In this document: piece by piece, positions 9,235-18,523 of the stretch
Position numbering within the stretch: the first letter of the stretch is position 1
How the letters are laid out: each line of letters opens with the position of its first letter
NCBI GenBank assembly: GCA_003268905.1
Contig: QLTU01000014.1
Location: 38,993 to 102,992 of the forward strand
DNA: 64,000 bases
Direction of reading: 5' to 3'
Source: Acidovorax defluvii
GTDB taxonomy: Bacteria; Pseudomonadota; Gammaproteobacteria; Burkholderiales; Burkholderiaceae_C
Translations under genes and position numbers: made by a program
Notes under the pieces: generated by a model
The model's input: only the letters and a program-made list of their open reading frames with translations
Database searches by the model: none
What the model was told of the DNA's origin: nothing

Positions 9235-9948
9235 TCAGAACGAAAAGCCCGAGGGTTCGGCAAAGCCGACCAGGCGCGGGGCAACGGTGTCCCAGGGCGA
9301 GGTGGTGTCAAAACGATCACCGGTGCGGCGCACCAGCGTGAAGCGCATGACGGGTTCCTGGCCCACGATGGCAGCCAGGCGGCCGCCATCGCGCAGCATC
9401 GACAACAGGTGTTTAGGAATTTCAGCCACGGAGCCACTGAGCACGATCACGTCGAACGGACCTTCGGGCACGGCATCGCGGGAACCGTCGGACACGCGCA
9501 CATGGGCGTTGGTGACACCGGCGCGCTGCAGGTTGTCTTGTGCCATTTCAGCCAGGGCGGGCAAGATTTCGAGCGAGACCACGCTTTGCGCACGGTGCGC
9601 CAGCAGGGCGGCCATATAGCCCGAGCCCGCACCGATTTCGAGCACACGGTCGGTGGGCAAAATCTTCACGTCTTGCAGGATGCGTGCCTCAATCCGGGGC
9701 TGCAGCATGCTGTGACCCAGGCGCACGGCCTCTTCGGCATCGGTGCCCAGAAGGGGGATTTCGATGTCCATGAACGCCATGCTGCGGCAGGCCGGGGGCA
9801 CGAAGTCTTCGCGGTGCACCACAGCCAGCAGCTCCAGCACGTCTGCGTCCAGCACATTCCACGGGCGGATCTGCTGCTCGATCAGGTTGTAGCGGGCCTG
9901 TTCAATAGGGTCGCTGATGTTGGCGGACGTGTTCAAAGGCATGTTCAT
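9235..9948 (-). CDS. Protein-L-isoaspartate O-methyltransferase family protein (Pcm-like)
   Basis: A 237-residue class I SAM-dependent methyltransferase of the PCMT family. Visible: an N-terminal ARYNLIEQQIRPW segment, the substrate loop FVPPACRSMAFMD, the SAM motif VLEIGAGSGYMAALLA, and motif II-like PFDVIVLSGSV. Classical Pcm has a conserved TISxP before the SAM motif; here that region reads SMLQPRIEAR, so true isoaspartyl repair activity is uncertain. It lies 24 bp downstream of the RND pump gene and 21 bp upstream of the rhodanese gene. Confidence 0.85.
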   Translation of the reverse strand: MNMPLNTSANISDPIEQARYNLIEQQIRPWNVLDADVLELLAVVHREDFVPPACRSMAFMDIEIPLLGTDAEEAVRLGHSMLQPRIEARILQDVKILPTDRVLEIGAGSGYMAALLAHRAQSVVSLEILPALAEMAQDNLQRAGVTNAHVRVSDGSRDAVPEGPFDVIVLSGSVAEIPKHLLSMLRDGGRLAAIVGQEPVMRFTLVRRTGDRFDTTSPWDTVAPRLVGFAEPSGFSF

Positions 9949-9972
9949 GGAATCTCTCCAGGGGAAGGCGGG

Positions 9973-12900
9973 TCAGGACAAACCCTTGATTTTAGGGGGC
10001 ACGGGCGCGGGCTGGCCGCGGCCCATGCGGGCACGTGCCCAGCGGGCCAGATCGTCCATGTAGCAATACACCACCGGAACCACCACCAGCGTCAAAAGCG
10101 ACGAGGTGATGACACCGCCAATCACGGCCTGGCCCATGGGCGCGCGCTGCTCCGAACCCTCGGACAGCGCAAACGCCAGCGGCACCATGCCGAAGATCAT
10201 GGCCAGCGTGGTCATGAGGATGGGGCGCAGCCGCACGCGGGCGGCCAGCAACAGGGCCTCGGCACGGGGCAGGCCGGGCACGGTGCGGCCGGTGTCGTCA
10301 ATGAATTCCTCGCGGGCGCGAATGGCAAAGTCCACCAGCAAAATGGCATTCTTGGTGACCAGGCCCATCAGCATCACCACGCCAATGATCGAGAACATCG
10401 ACAGCGTGGAGCGGAACATCAGCAGCGCCAGCACCACGCCGATCAGCGTGAGCGGCAGCGAGGTCATCAGCGCCAGCGGCTGCAAGAAGCTCTTGAACTG
10501 GCTGGCCAGGATCATGTAGATGAACACGATGGCCAGCACCAGCGCCGAGATGGCATAGCCAAACGACTCGGCCATGTTTTTGGTGGAGCCACCAAACTGG
10601 TAGCGGTAGCCCGGTGGAAACACCACGCTGTCGAGCGCCTTCTTGATGTCGTTGGATACCTCGCCCGCAGAACGGTCGGCCACGTTGGCGGTGACGGCCA
10701 CCTCGCGCGTGAGGTCACGGCGGTTGATCTGGTTGGCGCCAGTGGACTCCGTCACCCGGGCCACCTGGTTCAGTCGCACGATGCGGGTGCTGCCGTCGGC
10801 CGCCGTCAGGGCAAAGGGCAGGCGCTCCAGGTCTTGTGGGGTGGTGCGGGCTTCCGGCGCCAGGCGCACATTCACGTCGTAGGTCTGGTCATCGGGTGCA
10901 CGCCAATTGCCCACCGTGGTGCCGGCCACCAGCATGCGCAGCGATGCGGCCAGCTGGGCCACGGAAACCCCCAGGTCGGACGCTGCGTCACGCTGCACAT
11001 CGAGCGCAATCACCGGCTTGTCTGGCTTGGCGCTCGTATCCAGGTCCACCAGGCCCGGAATATCACGGATCTTCTCGTTGACGATGCGGGTCAGGCGCTC
11101 CAATTCCTGCAGATCAGGCCCCTGCAGCGAGAACTCCACCTGCTTTTGGCCACCCACCGGGTCCAGCAGGCCCACATGGGTCACGGTAATGCCTGGCACC
11201 TGCTTGAGGCGCTCGCGCAGCACGCCCGACATGGCATCCACGCTGCGGCTGCGGTCCTTGCGGTCGACCAGGCGCACATAAATGCTGGCGTACATCTTGC
11301 CCTGCGCGCTGCCGGTGTTGATGGTGGACAGCGTGTAGCGCACCTCGGGAAACTCGCGCAGGATGCCTTCCACCTGCCGCGCCTTGGCCTCGGTGGCCTC
11401 CAGCGACGAGCCCACGGGCGTATAGAAGTTGACGGTGGTTTCCGAAAAATCGGCCTTGGGAACGAACTCGGTGCCCAGCAGCGGCACCATGAAAACGCTC
11501 AGCACGAAGATGGCCAGCGCAATGCCCAGCGTGGACAGCTTGTGTACCAGCGACCAGCGCAGGATGCCCTGGTAGCCTTCGGCCAGGGCATCGGTGGCGC
11601 GGTCAAACCAGCCGGTGACACGGCCGATGGTCTTGTCGTAAAAAGTGACGGGCTCAGTGCGCTGCCCGTGCGCGTGGATGGTGGGGTCGTGCCAGATGCT
11701 CGACAGCATGGGGTCGAGCGTGAAGCTGACAAACATCGAGATCAGCACCGCAGCCACGATGGTGATGCCGAACTCGTGGAAGAACTTGCCGATGATGCCG
11801 CCCATGAAGCCGATGGGCATGAACACCGCCACGATGGACAGCGTGGTGGCCAGCACGGCCAGGCCAATCTCCTGCGTGCCATCCATGGCCGCCTGGTAGG
11901 CACCTTTGCCCATCTGCACATGGCGCACGATGTTCTCCCGCACCACGATGGCGTCGTCGATCAGCAGACCCACACACAGGCTGAGCGCCATCAGCGTGAT
12001 CATGTTGATGGTGAAGCCGAACATGTTCATGAACAAGAACGTGCCGATCAGCGCAATCGGCAGCGTGAGGCCCGTGATGACGGTGGAACGCCACGAGTTC
12101 AGAAACAGAAACACAATCAGCACCGTGAGCAGGGCGCCCTCGATCAGCGTCTGGCGCACGTTATCCACGGCCACGCGAATGGGGCGGGCACTGTCGCCAA
12201 TGGTCTCGAGGCGCACACCGGGCGGCAGCTGGCTCTTGAGTTCGGCCACGGCGGCATTCAGGCCGTCTACCACCTCGATGGTGTTTTCGCCCTGCGACTT
12301 TTGCACCGACAGCAGCAGCGTGCGTTGGCCGTTGTAAAGCGCCAGGCTCTCCACCTCTTGCGCGCCATCTTGCACGCGGGCCAGTTGCTCCACCCGCACG
12401 GGCGCGCCCGCGCTGGCCTGGCCTGCGGTTCCGGTGCCCTTGCGCGTCACGATGATGCGGCCAAAGTCTTCGGGCCGCTGCATGCGCGCATCGATCTGCA
12501 CCACGCGCTCCTGCGCCAACGAGCGGATGGCGCCCACAGGCAAATCCTGGTTTTCGTTGCGCACCGCAGCGGCCACCTGGTCGGGGGTGACGCCAAAGGC
12601 TTCCAGCGCCTGCGGATTGAGGTAGATATTGATCTCGCGCTTGGTGGCGCCCACGAGGTTGACAGCGCCCACGCCGCGGACGTTTTCGAGCCGTTTTTTG
12701 AGAATCTGTTCGGCCCATGTGGTCAGCTCCACTGCAGAGGGAGCCCCCACGCTTCCCGCTGCGCGTGGTTCGCTGCTCCCCGAGGGGGCCTTCGCGCCTT
12801 GGGGCGGCACGGCGGCGCTCACGCTGCGCTCTGTTGCCCCGGCCTTGTCATCCGGCAGCACCGCCAGCGACCACACGGCGCGGCTGGCCGGGTCAAAGCG

Positions 12901-13287
12901 CAGCACGCGCGGCTCTTTCACCTCGGTGCGCAGCGTTGGGCGAACAATGGCCACCTTCTCGCGCACGTCTTCTGCGGCCTTGCGCCCATCAATGTGCAGC
13001 TGAAATTCGATGATGACGACGGCCGTGCCCTCGTAGCTGCGCGAGGTGAGGGCGTTGATGCCCGCAATGGAGTTGACGCCTTCCTCGATTTTCTTGGTGA
13101 CTTCGCTCTCCACGATTTCGGGCGAAGCGCCGGGGTAGTCCACCGTGACCACCACCACCGGAAAGTCGATGTCCGGAAACTGGTCTACCTTGAGCCGCTG
13201 GTAAGAAAACAGACCCAGCACCACGATGGCGAGCATCACCATGGTGGCGAACACCGGGTTTTTCAGACTGACCTGGGTGAACCACAT
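9973..13287 (-). CDS. RND multidrug efflux permease (HAE1 type) with an in-frame repeat-derived insertion
   Basis: A 1104-residue inner-membrane RND pump of the AcrB/MdtB-like hydrophobe/amphiphile class. The N-terminus [16 protein letters not shown] and the TM4 motif [14 protein letters not shown] (near residue 445, with the paired Asp of the proton relay) are typical. Two sets of periplasmic loops and the [12 protein letters not shown] region are present. Residues about 149-185 form an Ala/Pro/Gly/Ser-rich segment ([16 protein letters not shown]) absent from usual family members and encoded by a GC-rich repeat. The start lies 6 bp after the stop of the adaptor gene, so the two are translated from one message. 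Substrates cannot be read from sequence. Confidence 0.93.
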   Translation of the reverse strand: MWFTQVSLKNPVFATMVMLAIVVLGLFSYQRLKVDQFPDIDFPVVVVTVDYPGASPEIVESEVTKKIEEGVNSIAGINALTSRSYEGTAVVIIEFQLHIDGRKAAEDVREKVAIVRPTLRTEVKEPRVLRFDPASRAVWSLAVLPDDKAGATERSVSAAVPPQGAKAPSGSSEPRAAGSVGAPSAVELTTWAEQILKKRLENVRGVGAVNLVGATKREINIYLNPQALEAFGVTPDQVAAAVRNENQDLPVGAIRSLAQERVVQIDARMQRPEDFGRIIVTRKGTGTAGQASAGAPVRVEQLARVQDGAQEVESLALYNGQRTLLLSVQKSQGENTIEVVDGLNAAVAELKSQLPPGVRLETIGDSARPIRVAVDNVRQTLIEGALLTVLIVFLFLNSWRSTVITGLTLPIALIGTFLFMNMFGFTINMITLMALSLCVGLLIDDAIVVRENIVRHVQMGKGAYQAAMDGTQEIGLAVLATTLSIVAVFMPIGFMGGIIGKFFHEFGITIVAAVLISMFVSFTLDPMLSSIWHDPTIHAHGQRTEPVTFYDKTIGRVTGWFDRATDALAEGYQGILRWSLVHKLSTLGIALAIFVLSVFMVPLLGTEFVPKADFSETTVNFYTPVGSSLEATEAKARQVEGILREFPEVRYTLSTINTGSAQGKMYASIYVRLVDRKDRSRSVDAMSGVLRERLKQVPGITVTHVGLLDPVGGQKQVEFSLQGPDLQELERLTRIVNEKIRDIPGLVDLDTSAKPDKPVIALDVQRDAASDLGVSVAQLAASLRMLVAGTTVGNWRAPDDQTYDVNVRLAPEARTTPQDLERLPFALTAADGSTRIVRLNQVARVTESTGANQINRRDLTREVAVTANVADRSAGEVSNDIKKALDSVVFPPGYRYQFGGSTKNMAESFGYAISALVLAIVFIYMILASQFKSFLQPLALMTSLPLTLIGVVLALLMFRSTLSMFSIIGVVMLMGLVTKNAILLVDFAIRAREEFIDDTGRTVPGLPRAEALLLAARVRLRPILMTTLAMIFGMVPLAFALSEGSEQRAPMGQAVIGGVITSSLLTLVVVPVVYCYMDDLARWARARMGRGQPAPVPPKIKGLS
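12733..12840. repeat. GC-rich repeat (CCCC-GAGGGGG type) inside the RND pump gene
   Basis: The sequence contains CTGCTCCCCGAGGGGGCC and GCGCCTTGGGGCGGC, which match the CCCCGAGGGGG core seen between genes at 20093-20201. Here it interrupts the first periplasmic loop of the RND pump but keeps the frame open. Confidence 0.55.
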
Positions 13288-13293
13288 GGCGGG

Positions 13294-14475
13294 TTACGGC
13301 GCGGGGCGCGATGCAGGGGTTGCGGCGGCAGCAGGCGCGGCTGGCGCATCCTGCACGCGAACCGGAGTGCCTTCGCGCAGCGACCCCATGCGCCCGGCCA
13401 CCACCGCCGTGCCTTCGGCAACGCCCTCAATCGCCACCAGCGTGTCACCCGCCACCACGGCCCGGGCGCCCGGTTTTACCGGCACATACACCACGCGGCC
13501 GTTTTGCACCGCCTGCACATAGGGCGCCGGCCTGTCGGTGCGCACGGCATCCAGTGGCAAGGCCAGCACATCGGCGTGGCCCGTGTCGAGCGTGCCCTGC
13601 ACAAACAGACCCTGGCGCAGCACCGATGCCGCTGCGCCTTGTTCGATGACAAGGTACACCGGTACCGTGCGGCTGGCGGCCTGTGCACTGGGGTTGATGC
13701 GGGCCACCGTGGCCTCGATGGGGGCGGCCACACCCTCGATCTGCAGGCGGGCCTTCTGGCCCACACGCACGGCCAACGAATCGGCAGGGTTCAGCAGGGC
13801 CTCAAGCTCCAGTTTTGACAGGTCCACCACCTCGACAATACGGGTATCCATGCCCACGCGCTCGCCGGGCTGCGCCAGCCGCTGCGACACCTGGCCCGTC
13901 AACGGGCTGCGCACAACCGTGTCGTCGAGCGATTTGCGCGTCACATCGGCAGCGGCCAGCGCCGCCCGGTAGGTGGACTGCGCGGCGTCCAGGCTGGCCT
14001 GCGAGGTGGCAAGCGCCGTGGCAGAGATGAAGCCCTGGTCCACCAGCGCGCGGTTGTTGGTGAACTGGCGCTGGCTGATGTCCACCTGGGCCTTGGCGGC
14101 ATCGGCTTGCTGCTGGGCCTGGCGCAGGCGTGCGCGCGCCTCGGTGCTGTCGATGCGGGCGATTTCCTGCCCGGCGCGCACGCTGTCGCCCTCGCGCAGG
14201 GTCAGGCCCTGCAATTCGCCTGCCGCGCGGGCCTTGACCATGGCCGATTCGACGGCGCGGAGCGAGCCAGACACGGGCACCCCCAGCGCAATGCGCTGGC
14301 GCAGCACCGTGACCATTTCACCGGGCGCCAGGTCCAGGGTGGCTTCTTTGCGTTGCGCGCTGGATTCGGCCAGGGCCTTTTGCTGCGCCTGCCGCGCGGC
14401 CAGGGCACGCCAGACGCCACCGCCCACCAGCACCACAGCGATGGCGACAGCCACCCAGAGAATCCAGCGTTTCAT
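13294..14475 (-). CDS. RND efflux periplasmic adaptor (membrane fusion protein)
   Basis: A 393-residue HlyD/AcrA-family adaptor. It starts with one membrane anchor (WILWVAVAIAVVLVGGGVW), then a barrel-sandwich lipoyl half (LTLREGDSVRAGQEIARIDS), an alpha-helical hairpin (residues about 105-180, rich in Gln/Ala), the second lipoyl half (VVRSPLTGQVSQRLAQPGE) and beta-barrel/membrane-proximal domains. It would link the RND pump to the TolC channel. The ATG at 14475 is chosen because it opens the anchor helix and sits 4 bp after the tetR stop. The C-terminus is Ala/Pro-rich. Confidence 0.92.
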   Translation of the reverse strand: MKRWILWVAVAIAVVLVGGGVWRALAARQAQQKALAESSAQRKEATLDLAPGEMVTVLRQRIALGVPVSGSLRAVESAMVKARAAGELQGLTLREGDSVRAGQEIARIDSTEARARLRQAQQQADAAKAQVDISQRQFTNNRALVDQGFISATALATSQASLDAAQSTYRAALAAADVTRKSLDDTVVRSPLTGQVSQRLAQPGERVGMDTRIVEVVDLSKLELEALLNPADSLAVRVGQKARLQIEGVAAPIEATVARINPSAQAASRTVPVYLVIEQGAAASVLRQGLFVQGTLDTGHADVLALPLDAVRTDRPAPYVQAVQNGRVVYVPVKPGARAVVAGDTLVAIEGVAEGTAVVAGRMGSLREGTPVRVQDAPAAPAAAATPASRPAP

Positions 14476-14479
14476 GGTG

Positions 14480-15160
14480 TCAGAGCGGTGTAGGGGACGG
14501 GGAGGGCGCAGCCGCATACAGGCCGTGCAGAAGGTTGTCGGCCTGCATGGCCAGGTATTTTTCGGGGTCCAGGTCCAGGGCATCTGGCACGCAGGCGCCC
14601 ATGGAGTGTTTCCACAGCGTAAGAAAGATCATCGGGGCCAGTACCAGATACACCGCGTAGTCCATGTCGAGCGGGCGAAACTCGTTGCGGTCCACGCCCC
14701 GCTGGAGTATCCGGCGAATCAGCATCTGGCCAGGGCGCATCACTTCGCACTGATAAAACTCGGTGATCTCGGGGAAATGGTGCGCTTCGCTCAGCATGAG
14801 CTTGGTGATGCCCGAGGTTTTGGTGTTGCCAATGCGCTCCCACCACACCTTGTAGCAATAGCGCAGCAAGTCGTCCGTGCTGCCCTCAAAAGCGTCCAGC
14901 TCCAGCGTCCATTCGGCAAACCGGCCAGCAATGTTTTCGCGCACGGCGGCCTTGAACAGCTCTTCCTTGCTGGGAAAATACAAAAACAGTGTGCCTTTGG
15001 ACACCCCCGCACGCGCCGCCACTTCATCCACCCGCGTGGCCGCAAAACCCTTTTCGACAAACAGCTCCAGCGCGGCTTCGATGAGTTCGCCGGGGCGCGC
15101 TTCCTTGCGACGTTCGCGTTTGACCGCAGTGGTGGGATGTGAAGAGGTGGGGACGTGCAT
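14480..15160 (-). CDS. TetR/AcrR-family repressor of the efflux operon
   Basis: A 226-residue TetR regulator with the N-terminal helix-turn-helix ATRVDEVAARAGVSKGTLF followed by the LYFPSKEELF signature, then a long all-helical ligand-binding domain. It is the first gene of the tetR-MFP-RND-(pcm-rhodanese-tolC) run, with 4 bp to the adaptor. An inverted repeat touching its start codon (15163-15184) is the likely operator, so it probably represses itself and the pump until a ligand binds. Confidence 0.92.
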   Translation of the reverse strand: MHVPTSSHPTTAVKRERRKEARPGELIEAALELFVEKGFAATRVDEVAARAGVSKGTLFLYFPSKEELFKAAVRENIAGRFAEWTLELDAFEGSTDDLLRYCYKVWWERIGNTKTSGITKLMLSEAHHFPEITEFYQCEVMRPGQMLIRRILQRGVDRNEFRPLDMDYAVYLVLAPMIFLTLWKHSMGACVPDALDLDPEKYLAMQADNLLHGLYAAAPSPSPTPL

Positions 15161-15162
15161 TT

Positions 15163-15184
15163 TTACTGACTGACTGGTTAGTAA
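15163..15184. promoter_or_regulatory. Probable TetR operator of the efflux operon
   Basis: A 22-bp site with outer arms TTACT and AGTAA and the inner TGACTGACTGGTTAG core lies 2 bp upstream of the tetR start codon. It resembles operators of AcrR-type TetR regulators in this bacterial group, which contain GACTGACTGGT-like half-sites. Confidence 0.65.
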
Positions 15185-15255
15185 TGTAGCAAGCGCCTGC
15201 TACAGCGTCAATTCATAATGCGGTGTTGCACAACCACCTTGGCAAGGAAACATCC

Positions 15256-15792
15256 ATGACACAGCAAACCATCACCCTGGGAGGCGGATGCTTTTGGTGC
15301 ACCGAGGCGGTTTTTGACCGCGTGCGCGGCATCACCGATGTGGAAAGCGGTTACACCAACGGCCACACCATCCATCCCAGCTACGAGCAGATCTGCCAGG
15401 GCGACACCGGCCACGCCGAGGTGGTGCGCCTGACCTTTGATGCCGACGAGATCAGCCTGCAGGAGGTGTTGGAAATCTTCTTCCACACCCACGACCCCAC
15501 CACCCTTAATCGCCAGGGCAACGACGTGGGCACGCAATACCGCAGCGGCATCTATTACGAGTCCCCCGAGCACGGCGACATCGCCAACGACATGATCCGC
15601 CAGATGTCGCAAGACAAGCTGTTTGGCGCGCCAATCACCACCGAGGTGAAGCCACTGACCAACTACAGCGCGGCCGAGGCGTACCACCAAGACTATTTTG
15701 CGAACAACCCCAATGCCGGGTATTGCGCGTTTGTGGTGGGGCCGAAGGTGGAAAAGTTTCGCAAGACATTTGCGCGGTATTTGAAAGCGTAA
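15256..15792 (+). CDS. msrA: Peptide-methionine (S)-S-oxide reductase MsrA
   Basis: A 178-residue MsrA that reduces methionine-S-sulfoxide in damaged proteins. The catalytic motif GCFWC lies at residues 11-15, followed by SGYTNG, GHAEVVRL and the YRSGIYY segment typical of the family. A possible recycling cysteine is in NAGYCAFVV near the C-terminus. The ATG at 15256 has an AAGGAAA ribosome site 7 bp upstream. It has no signal peptide, so it is cytoplasmic. It is divergent from the tetR operon, with the tetR operator in the shared 95-bp region. Confidence 0.95.
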   Translation: MTQQTITLGGGCFWCTEAVFDRVRGITDVESGYTNGHTIHPSYEQICQGDTGHAEVVRLTFDADEISLQEVLEIFFHTHDPTTLNRQGNDVGTQYRSGIYYESPEHGDIANDMIRQMSQDKLFGAPITTEVKPLTNYSAAEAYHQDYFANNPNAGYCAFVVGPKVEKFRKTFARYLKA

Positions 15793-15884
15793 GGCTCGCA
15801 GCGAGCGGGCCAACGTCCACTCGCTGCGACACGCAGCGCCGCCCGGGCACCAGGCGCCTGTGGGCAATCTGCGCACCAGCCCAG

Positions 15885-17087
15885 TCAGAGCAGCAGCGCG
15901 AGGTGGTTGTCGGGGGCCAGCATCTCGGGCCAGGGCAGCATTTGTGCTTCACCTGCCTGCCACCGGGCCAGGCCGCGGCCTGCGCCCATCAACATGCCCA
16001 TGCCACGCGCGTCGCGCCAGCTGCCCAGGGCGCAGACTTCCTTAAGCTCCCCCAGCGGGATCAACCCGTCGGGCGCATCGGGGTGCCACAACAGGGCGTT
16101 GCCACTGCGCTGGGCACTGAGCAAAAAGCTGCCGCCGGGGCCGGCGCAAATATCGCCTGCATAACCTTGATGGTCGATGGCGGGGCAGGGGGGCAGCGTG
16201 AGCGTACTGCCGTCCCACACGGCGATCATGGGCGCGTTGCGGCGCTCCTGGCGTTCGTCGTGCTGCGCCTGCAGCGCAATGCCCAGCAGGCGCTGGTCTC
16301 CGTCCACTGACCATGCCATGTGGCGCACGCTCAGGCGGGGGTCTTCAAGCGCCCAGCGCTGCTGCACGGTGCCAGAGTCCGTGTCCAGGCGCAGCAGGGC
16401 AGGCGCCAGGCGCTTGTGGGGCACACGGCGGCCGCGTTCGTCGCGGGGTATGCCGCCCAGGGCGACGAGCACATGGCGTTCGTCGGCGTCAAACAGCATC
16501 TGGTGCGCATCCACGCCCGGCAGCTGCCACGCGGCAACAGCGCGCAGCGTCTGCGCATCGCGGCGAACCACCCAGGCGCTGCCGTCAATGCGCCCGGTCT
16601 CGCTGCTGTAAAGCCAGCGGCCATCCGAGCTGAGCAGCAGGTGCCCATTGAGAGTGCGGGTCGATGCCTCGTCGCGGCCGGGGTGCAGCCAGCGCGGCGC
16701 CTGTGCCGCATCGGCTGGCAGGTGCACCAGCCAGTCGCCAGGGCGCGCGGACACTGCATAGAGACCACCCCGCCCGTCGGGCGTGAGCCCGTGTGCCCGG
16801 TTGGGCACAGGCTGCACGCGGCTCCAGGTGCTGCGCCGCTGGTCCCAGTCAACCTGCAGCAGCCCGATGCGATGGGCTTTGGGGTCGCTGTCTTCAGCGG
16901 GTGCAGCGCCGGCACGCCAGGCCATGGCCACTGTTTGCGGGGCAAGCGGGTCGGCTTTGCGGTCCGGATGGGATGAAGTGGCCAGGGCGGTGGTCTGTGC
17001 CGAGGCAAGCGCTGTCCAGGCGCTGATGGCGCCCATCACACGCAGGCTATGTCGACGATTCAGTGAGGAGAGCATCTTCAGATTCAT
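15885..17087 (-). CDS. DUF1513 domain-containing exported protein
   Basis: A 400-residue protein with a Tat-like leader (RRHSLRVMGAISAWTALASA) and a beta-propeller-like body. Landmarks include WRAGAAPAEDSDPKAHRIG, NGHLLLSSDGRWLYSSE, LPGVDAHQMLFDADERHV and the closing PWPEMLAPDNHLALLL. This matches DUF1513, whose genes usually sit beside imelysin-like and di-haem peroxidase genes of iron-uptake loci. Here it stands alone, converging on msrA and divergent from the zinc regulator. Function unknown; periplasmic location is inferred. Confidence 0.82.
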   Translation of the reverse strand: MNLKMLSSLNRRHSLRVMGAISAWTALASAQTTALATSSHPDRKADPLAPQTVAMAWRAGAAPAEDSDPKAHRIGLLQVDWDQRRSTWSRVQPVPNRAHGLTPDGRGGLYAVSARPGDWLVHLPADAAQAPRWLHPGRDEASTRTLNGHLLLSSDGRWLYSSETGRIDGSAWVVRRDAQTLRAVAAWQLPGVDAHQMLFDADERHVLVALGGIPRDERGRRVPHKRLAPALLRLDTDSGTVQQRWALEDPRLSVRHMAWSVDGDQRLLGIALQAQHDERQERRNAPMIAVWDGSTLTLPPCPAIDHQGYAGDICAGPGGSFLLSAQRSGNALLWHPDAPDGLIPLGELKEVCALGSWRDARGMGMLMGAGRGLARWQAGEAQMLPWPEMLAPDNHLALLL

Positions 17088-17300
17088 TCATTTCAAGCGA
17101 AGCTGCAGACTATAGGCAGCGTGTGCGCGTCCCGCACTGGAGAGCAGCGAAGTGTTTTGCGGTGGCTCAAACGAGAGCTTTGACACAAGGCAGCCGCCAG
17201 CGCCGCCTGAGATGACGCAAAACCGTGCCGGCAACGAGGGCGGCAGGCATCCACCCGCAAGGCCGACGGGATGAATCTGCTGACGGATTGCATCAGGGCA

Positions 17301-17321
17301 TAATGCAACCCGATTGCGTTA
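17301..17321. promoter_or_regulatory. Probable Zur/Fur-family operator
   Basis: A 21-bp inverted repeat: TAATGCAA, a 5-bp spacer (CCCGA), then TTGCGTTA. The arms differ at one position. It lies 27 bp upstream of the Fur-family gene and overlaps a CATAAT -10-like hexamer (17299-17304). The position suggests autoregulation of the regulator and the zinc genes behind it. Confidence 0.65.
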
Positions 17322-17348
17322 CACGCGCTTGCCGCCTATCCGTAACCC

Positions 17349-17837
17349 ATGCCGAGCTCATCCACCTTTTCTACCTCCCGCCTCGGCACGCCCTGGACGT
17401 TGCCGCCCGGCATGCGCGCCACCCGTGCCACGCGGGCGCTGGCGCAGCTGTACGAAGCCCGCCCAGACGCAGCGCTGTCCGAAGCCGAAGTCGAGACAGC
17501 CCTTGCCACCGCAGGTGCCGCCGTCAACAAAGTCACCGTTTACCGCCTGCTCGACCGCTTTGCCGCCGCAGGCCTGCTGCACAAGCAGGTGGATGCTGCC
17601 CGCGTCACGCGCTATGCGCTGGCGCCGCAGGGTGGCGATGGCGCGGCGCCGCGCTTTGAGTGCGACGACTGCCACCGCCAGTTCCGCCTGTCGCAGGGTT
17701 CGGCCAAGGTGCAAACCGCCCTCAAGCAGGTGCTGCAGGCGCTGGCCACGGCCGGGCATGAGAGCCTGGCGGTAGACATTGCGGTGCATGGGCGCTGCGC
17801 AGACTGCGCCCACCCGGCCGGGGGTGCCGCCGCATGA
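17349..17837 (+). CDS. zur: Fur-family regulator, most likely Zur (zinc uptake regulator)
   Basis: A 162-residue Fur superfamily protein. The winged helix contains NKVTVYRLLDRFAAAGLLHK, and two zinc-structural cysteine pairs are visible, FECDDC near residue 104 and GRCADC near 151. The next gene overlaps it by 4 bp (ATGA). Downstream are an ABC transporter, DUF3299 and a His-rich ZnuD-like receptor, which makes zinc the likely effector; Fur-type iron sensing is not excluded by sequence alone. It probably represses the cluster by binding the inverted repeat at 17301-17321. Confidence 0.8.
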   Translation: MPSSSTFSTSRLGTPWTLPPGMRATRATRALAQLYEARPDAALSEAEVETALATAGAAVNKVTVYRLLDRFAAAGLLHKQVDAARVTRYALAPQGGDGAAPRFECDDCHRQFRLSQGSAKVQTALKQVLQALATAGHESLAVDIAVHGRCADCAHPAGGAAA

Positions 17838-18517
17838 TCCGCACCCGGGGCCTTTCTTATCGCTATGCCACCGACGGCACCGCGCCGCTGCGCTTTCCCG
17901 ATGTGGACCTGCGCCAGGGCGGCACGCTGCTGCTGCGCGGGCGCTCGGGCTCGGGCAAATCGACCTGGCTGTCATTGATAGCCGGGCTGCGCGGGGCCAG
18001 CGGGGGCGACCTGTTTGTTGCGGGCACGCAGCTGGGCACGCAGCGCGGGGCCGAAATGGACGCCTGGCGCGCCCGCAGCATCGGGTTTTTGCCGCAAAAG
18101 TTGCACCTCTCGAGTGCGCTCACGGTGGCCGACAACCTGGTGCTGGTCTACTTTGCGGCCGGGCTGCCGCGCGACGATGCGGCCATCACACGCGCGCTGG
18201 CGCAGGTGGGTGTGGCCGAGCTGGCCGCGCGCAAGCCGCACCAGCTCTCGGGCGGGCAGGCGCAGCGCGTGGCGCTGGCGCGGGCCGTGCTGCTGGCGCC
18301 GCAACTGCTGTTGGCCGACGAGCCCACGGCCAGCCTGGACGATGAGGCCGCTGCCGACGCGCTGGCGCTGCTGCAGCAAAGCGCCGCCGCTTGCGATGCC
18401 AGCCTGGTGATTGCCACGCACGACCAGCGTGTGGTGCAGGCCCTGGCCGGTGTGCAGCAGCTGAATTTGAATGAAATTGGCGCCCAGCGCTTATTGGATA
18501 AGCGCGAGCAGCTATGA
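17834..18517 (+). CDS. ABC transporter ATP-binding protein (LolD/MacB-type), zinc-cluster ATPase
   Basis: A 227-residue ATPase with Walker A GRSGSGKST (residues 36-44), signature LSGGQAQRVALARA, Walker B LLLADEPTASLD and the H-loop IATHDQR. It pairs with the FtsX-like permease whose start overlaps its stop by 4 bp. The pair resembles PA4064/PA4065 of Pseudomonas aeruginosa and the Zrg genes of Vibrio, both under Zur control as I recall. Its last 15 codons (NEIGAQRLLDKREQL) are encoded by a copy of the dispersed palindromic repeat, so the natural C-terminus has been replaced or extended. Confidence 0.88.
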   Translation: MIRTRGLSYRYATDGTAPLRFPDVDLRQGGTLLLRGRSGSGKSTWLSLIAGLRGASGGDLFVAGTQLGTQRGAEMDAWRARSIGFLPQKLHLSSALTVADNLVLVYFAAGLPRDDAAITRALAQVGVAELAARKPHQLSGGQAQRVALARAVLLAPQLLLADEPTASLDDEAAADALALLQQSAAACDASLVIATHDQRVVQALAGVQQLNLNEIGAQRLLDKREQL

Positions 18518-18523
18518 ATTCAG
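18473..18523 (+). repeat. Dispersed palindromic repeat spanning the ATPase stop and permease start
   Basis: GAAATTGGC-CCAGCGCTTATTGGATAAGCGC-AGCAGCTATGAATTCAG: an intact hairpin (AGCGCTTAT/ATAAGCGC-type arms) and right-hand tail. The normal TATCAA of the tail is TATGAA here, and this single difference creates both the TGA stop of the ATPase and the ATG of the permease. Confidence 0.8.

Noticed and set aside
7558..13818. A 2086-codon plus-strand open frame opposite tolC, pcm and the RND pump
   Set aside because: It is a shadow of GC-rich codon bias; the His/Gln/Arg-rich product has no domains, while the minus strand holds several complete, recognisable genes.
17960..17990. ATTGATAGC-like match to the palindromic repeat in the ABC ATPase gene
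   Set aside because: It lies in the conserved LSLIAGL segment next to Walker A and lacks the hairpin arms, so it is ordinary coding sequence.
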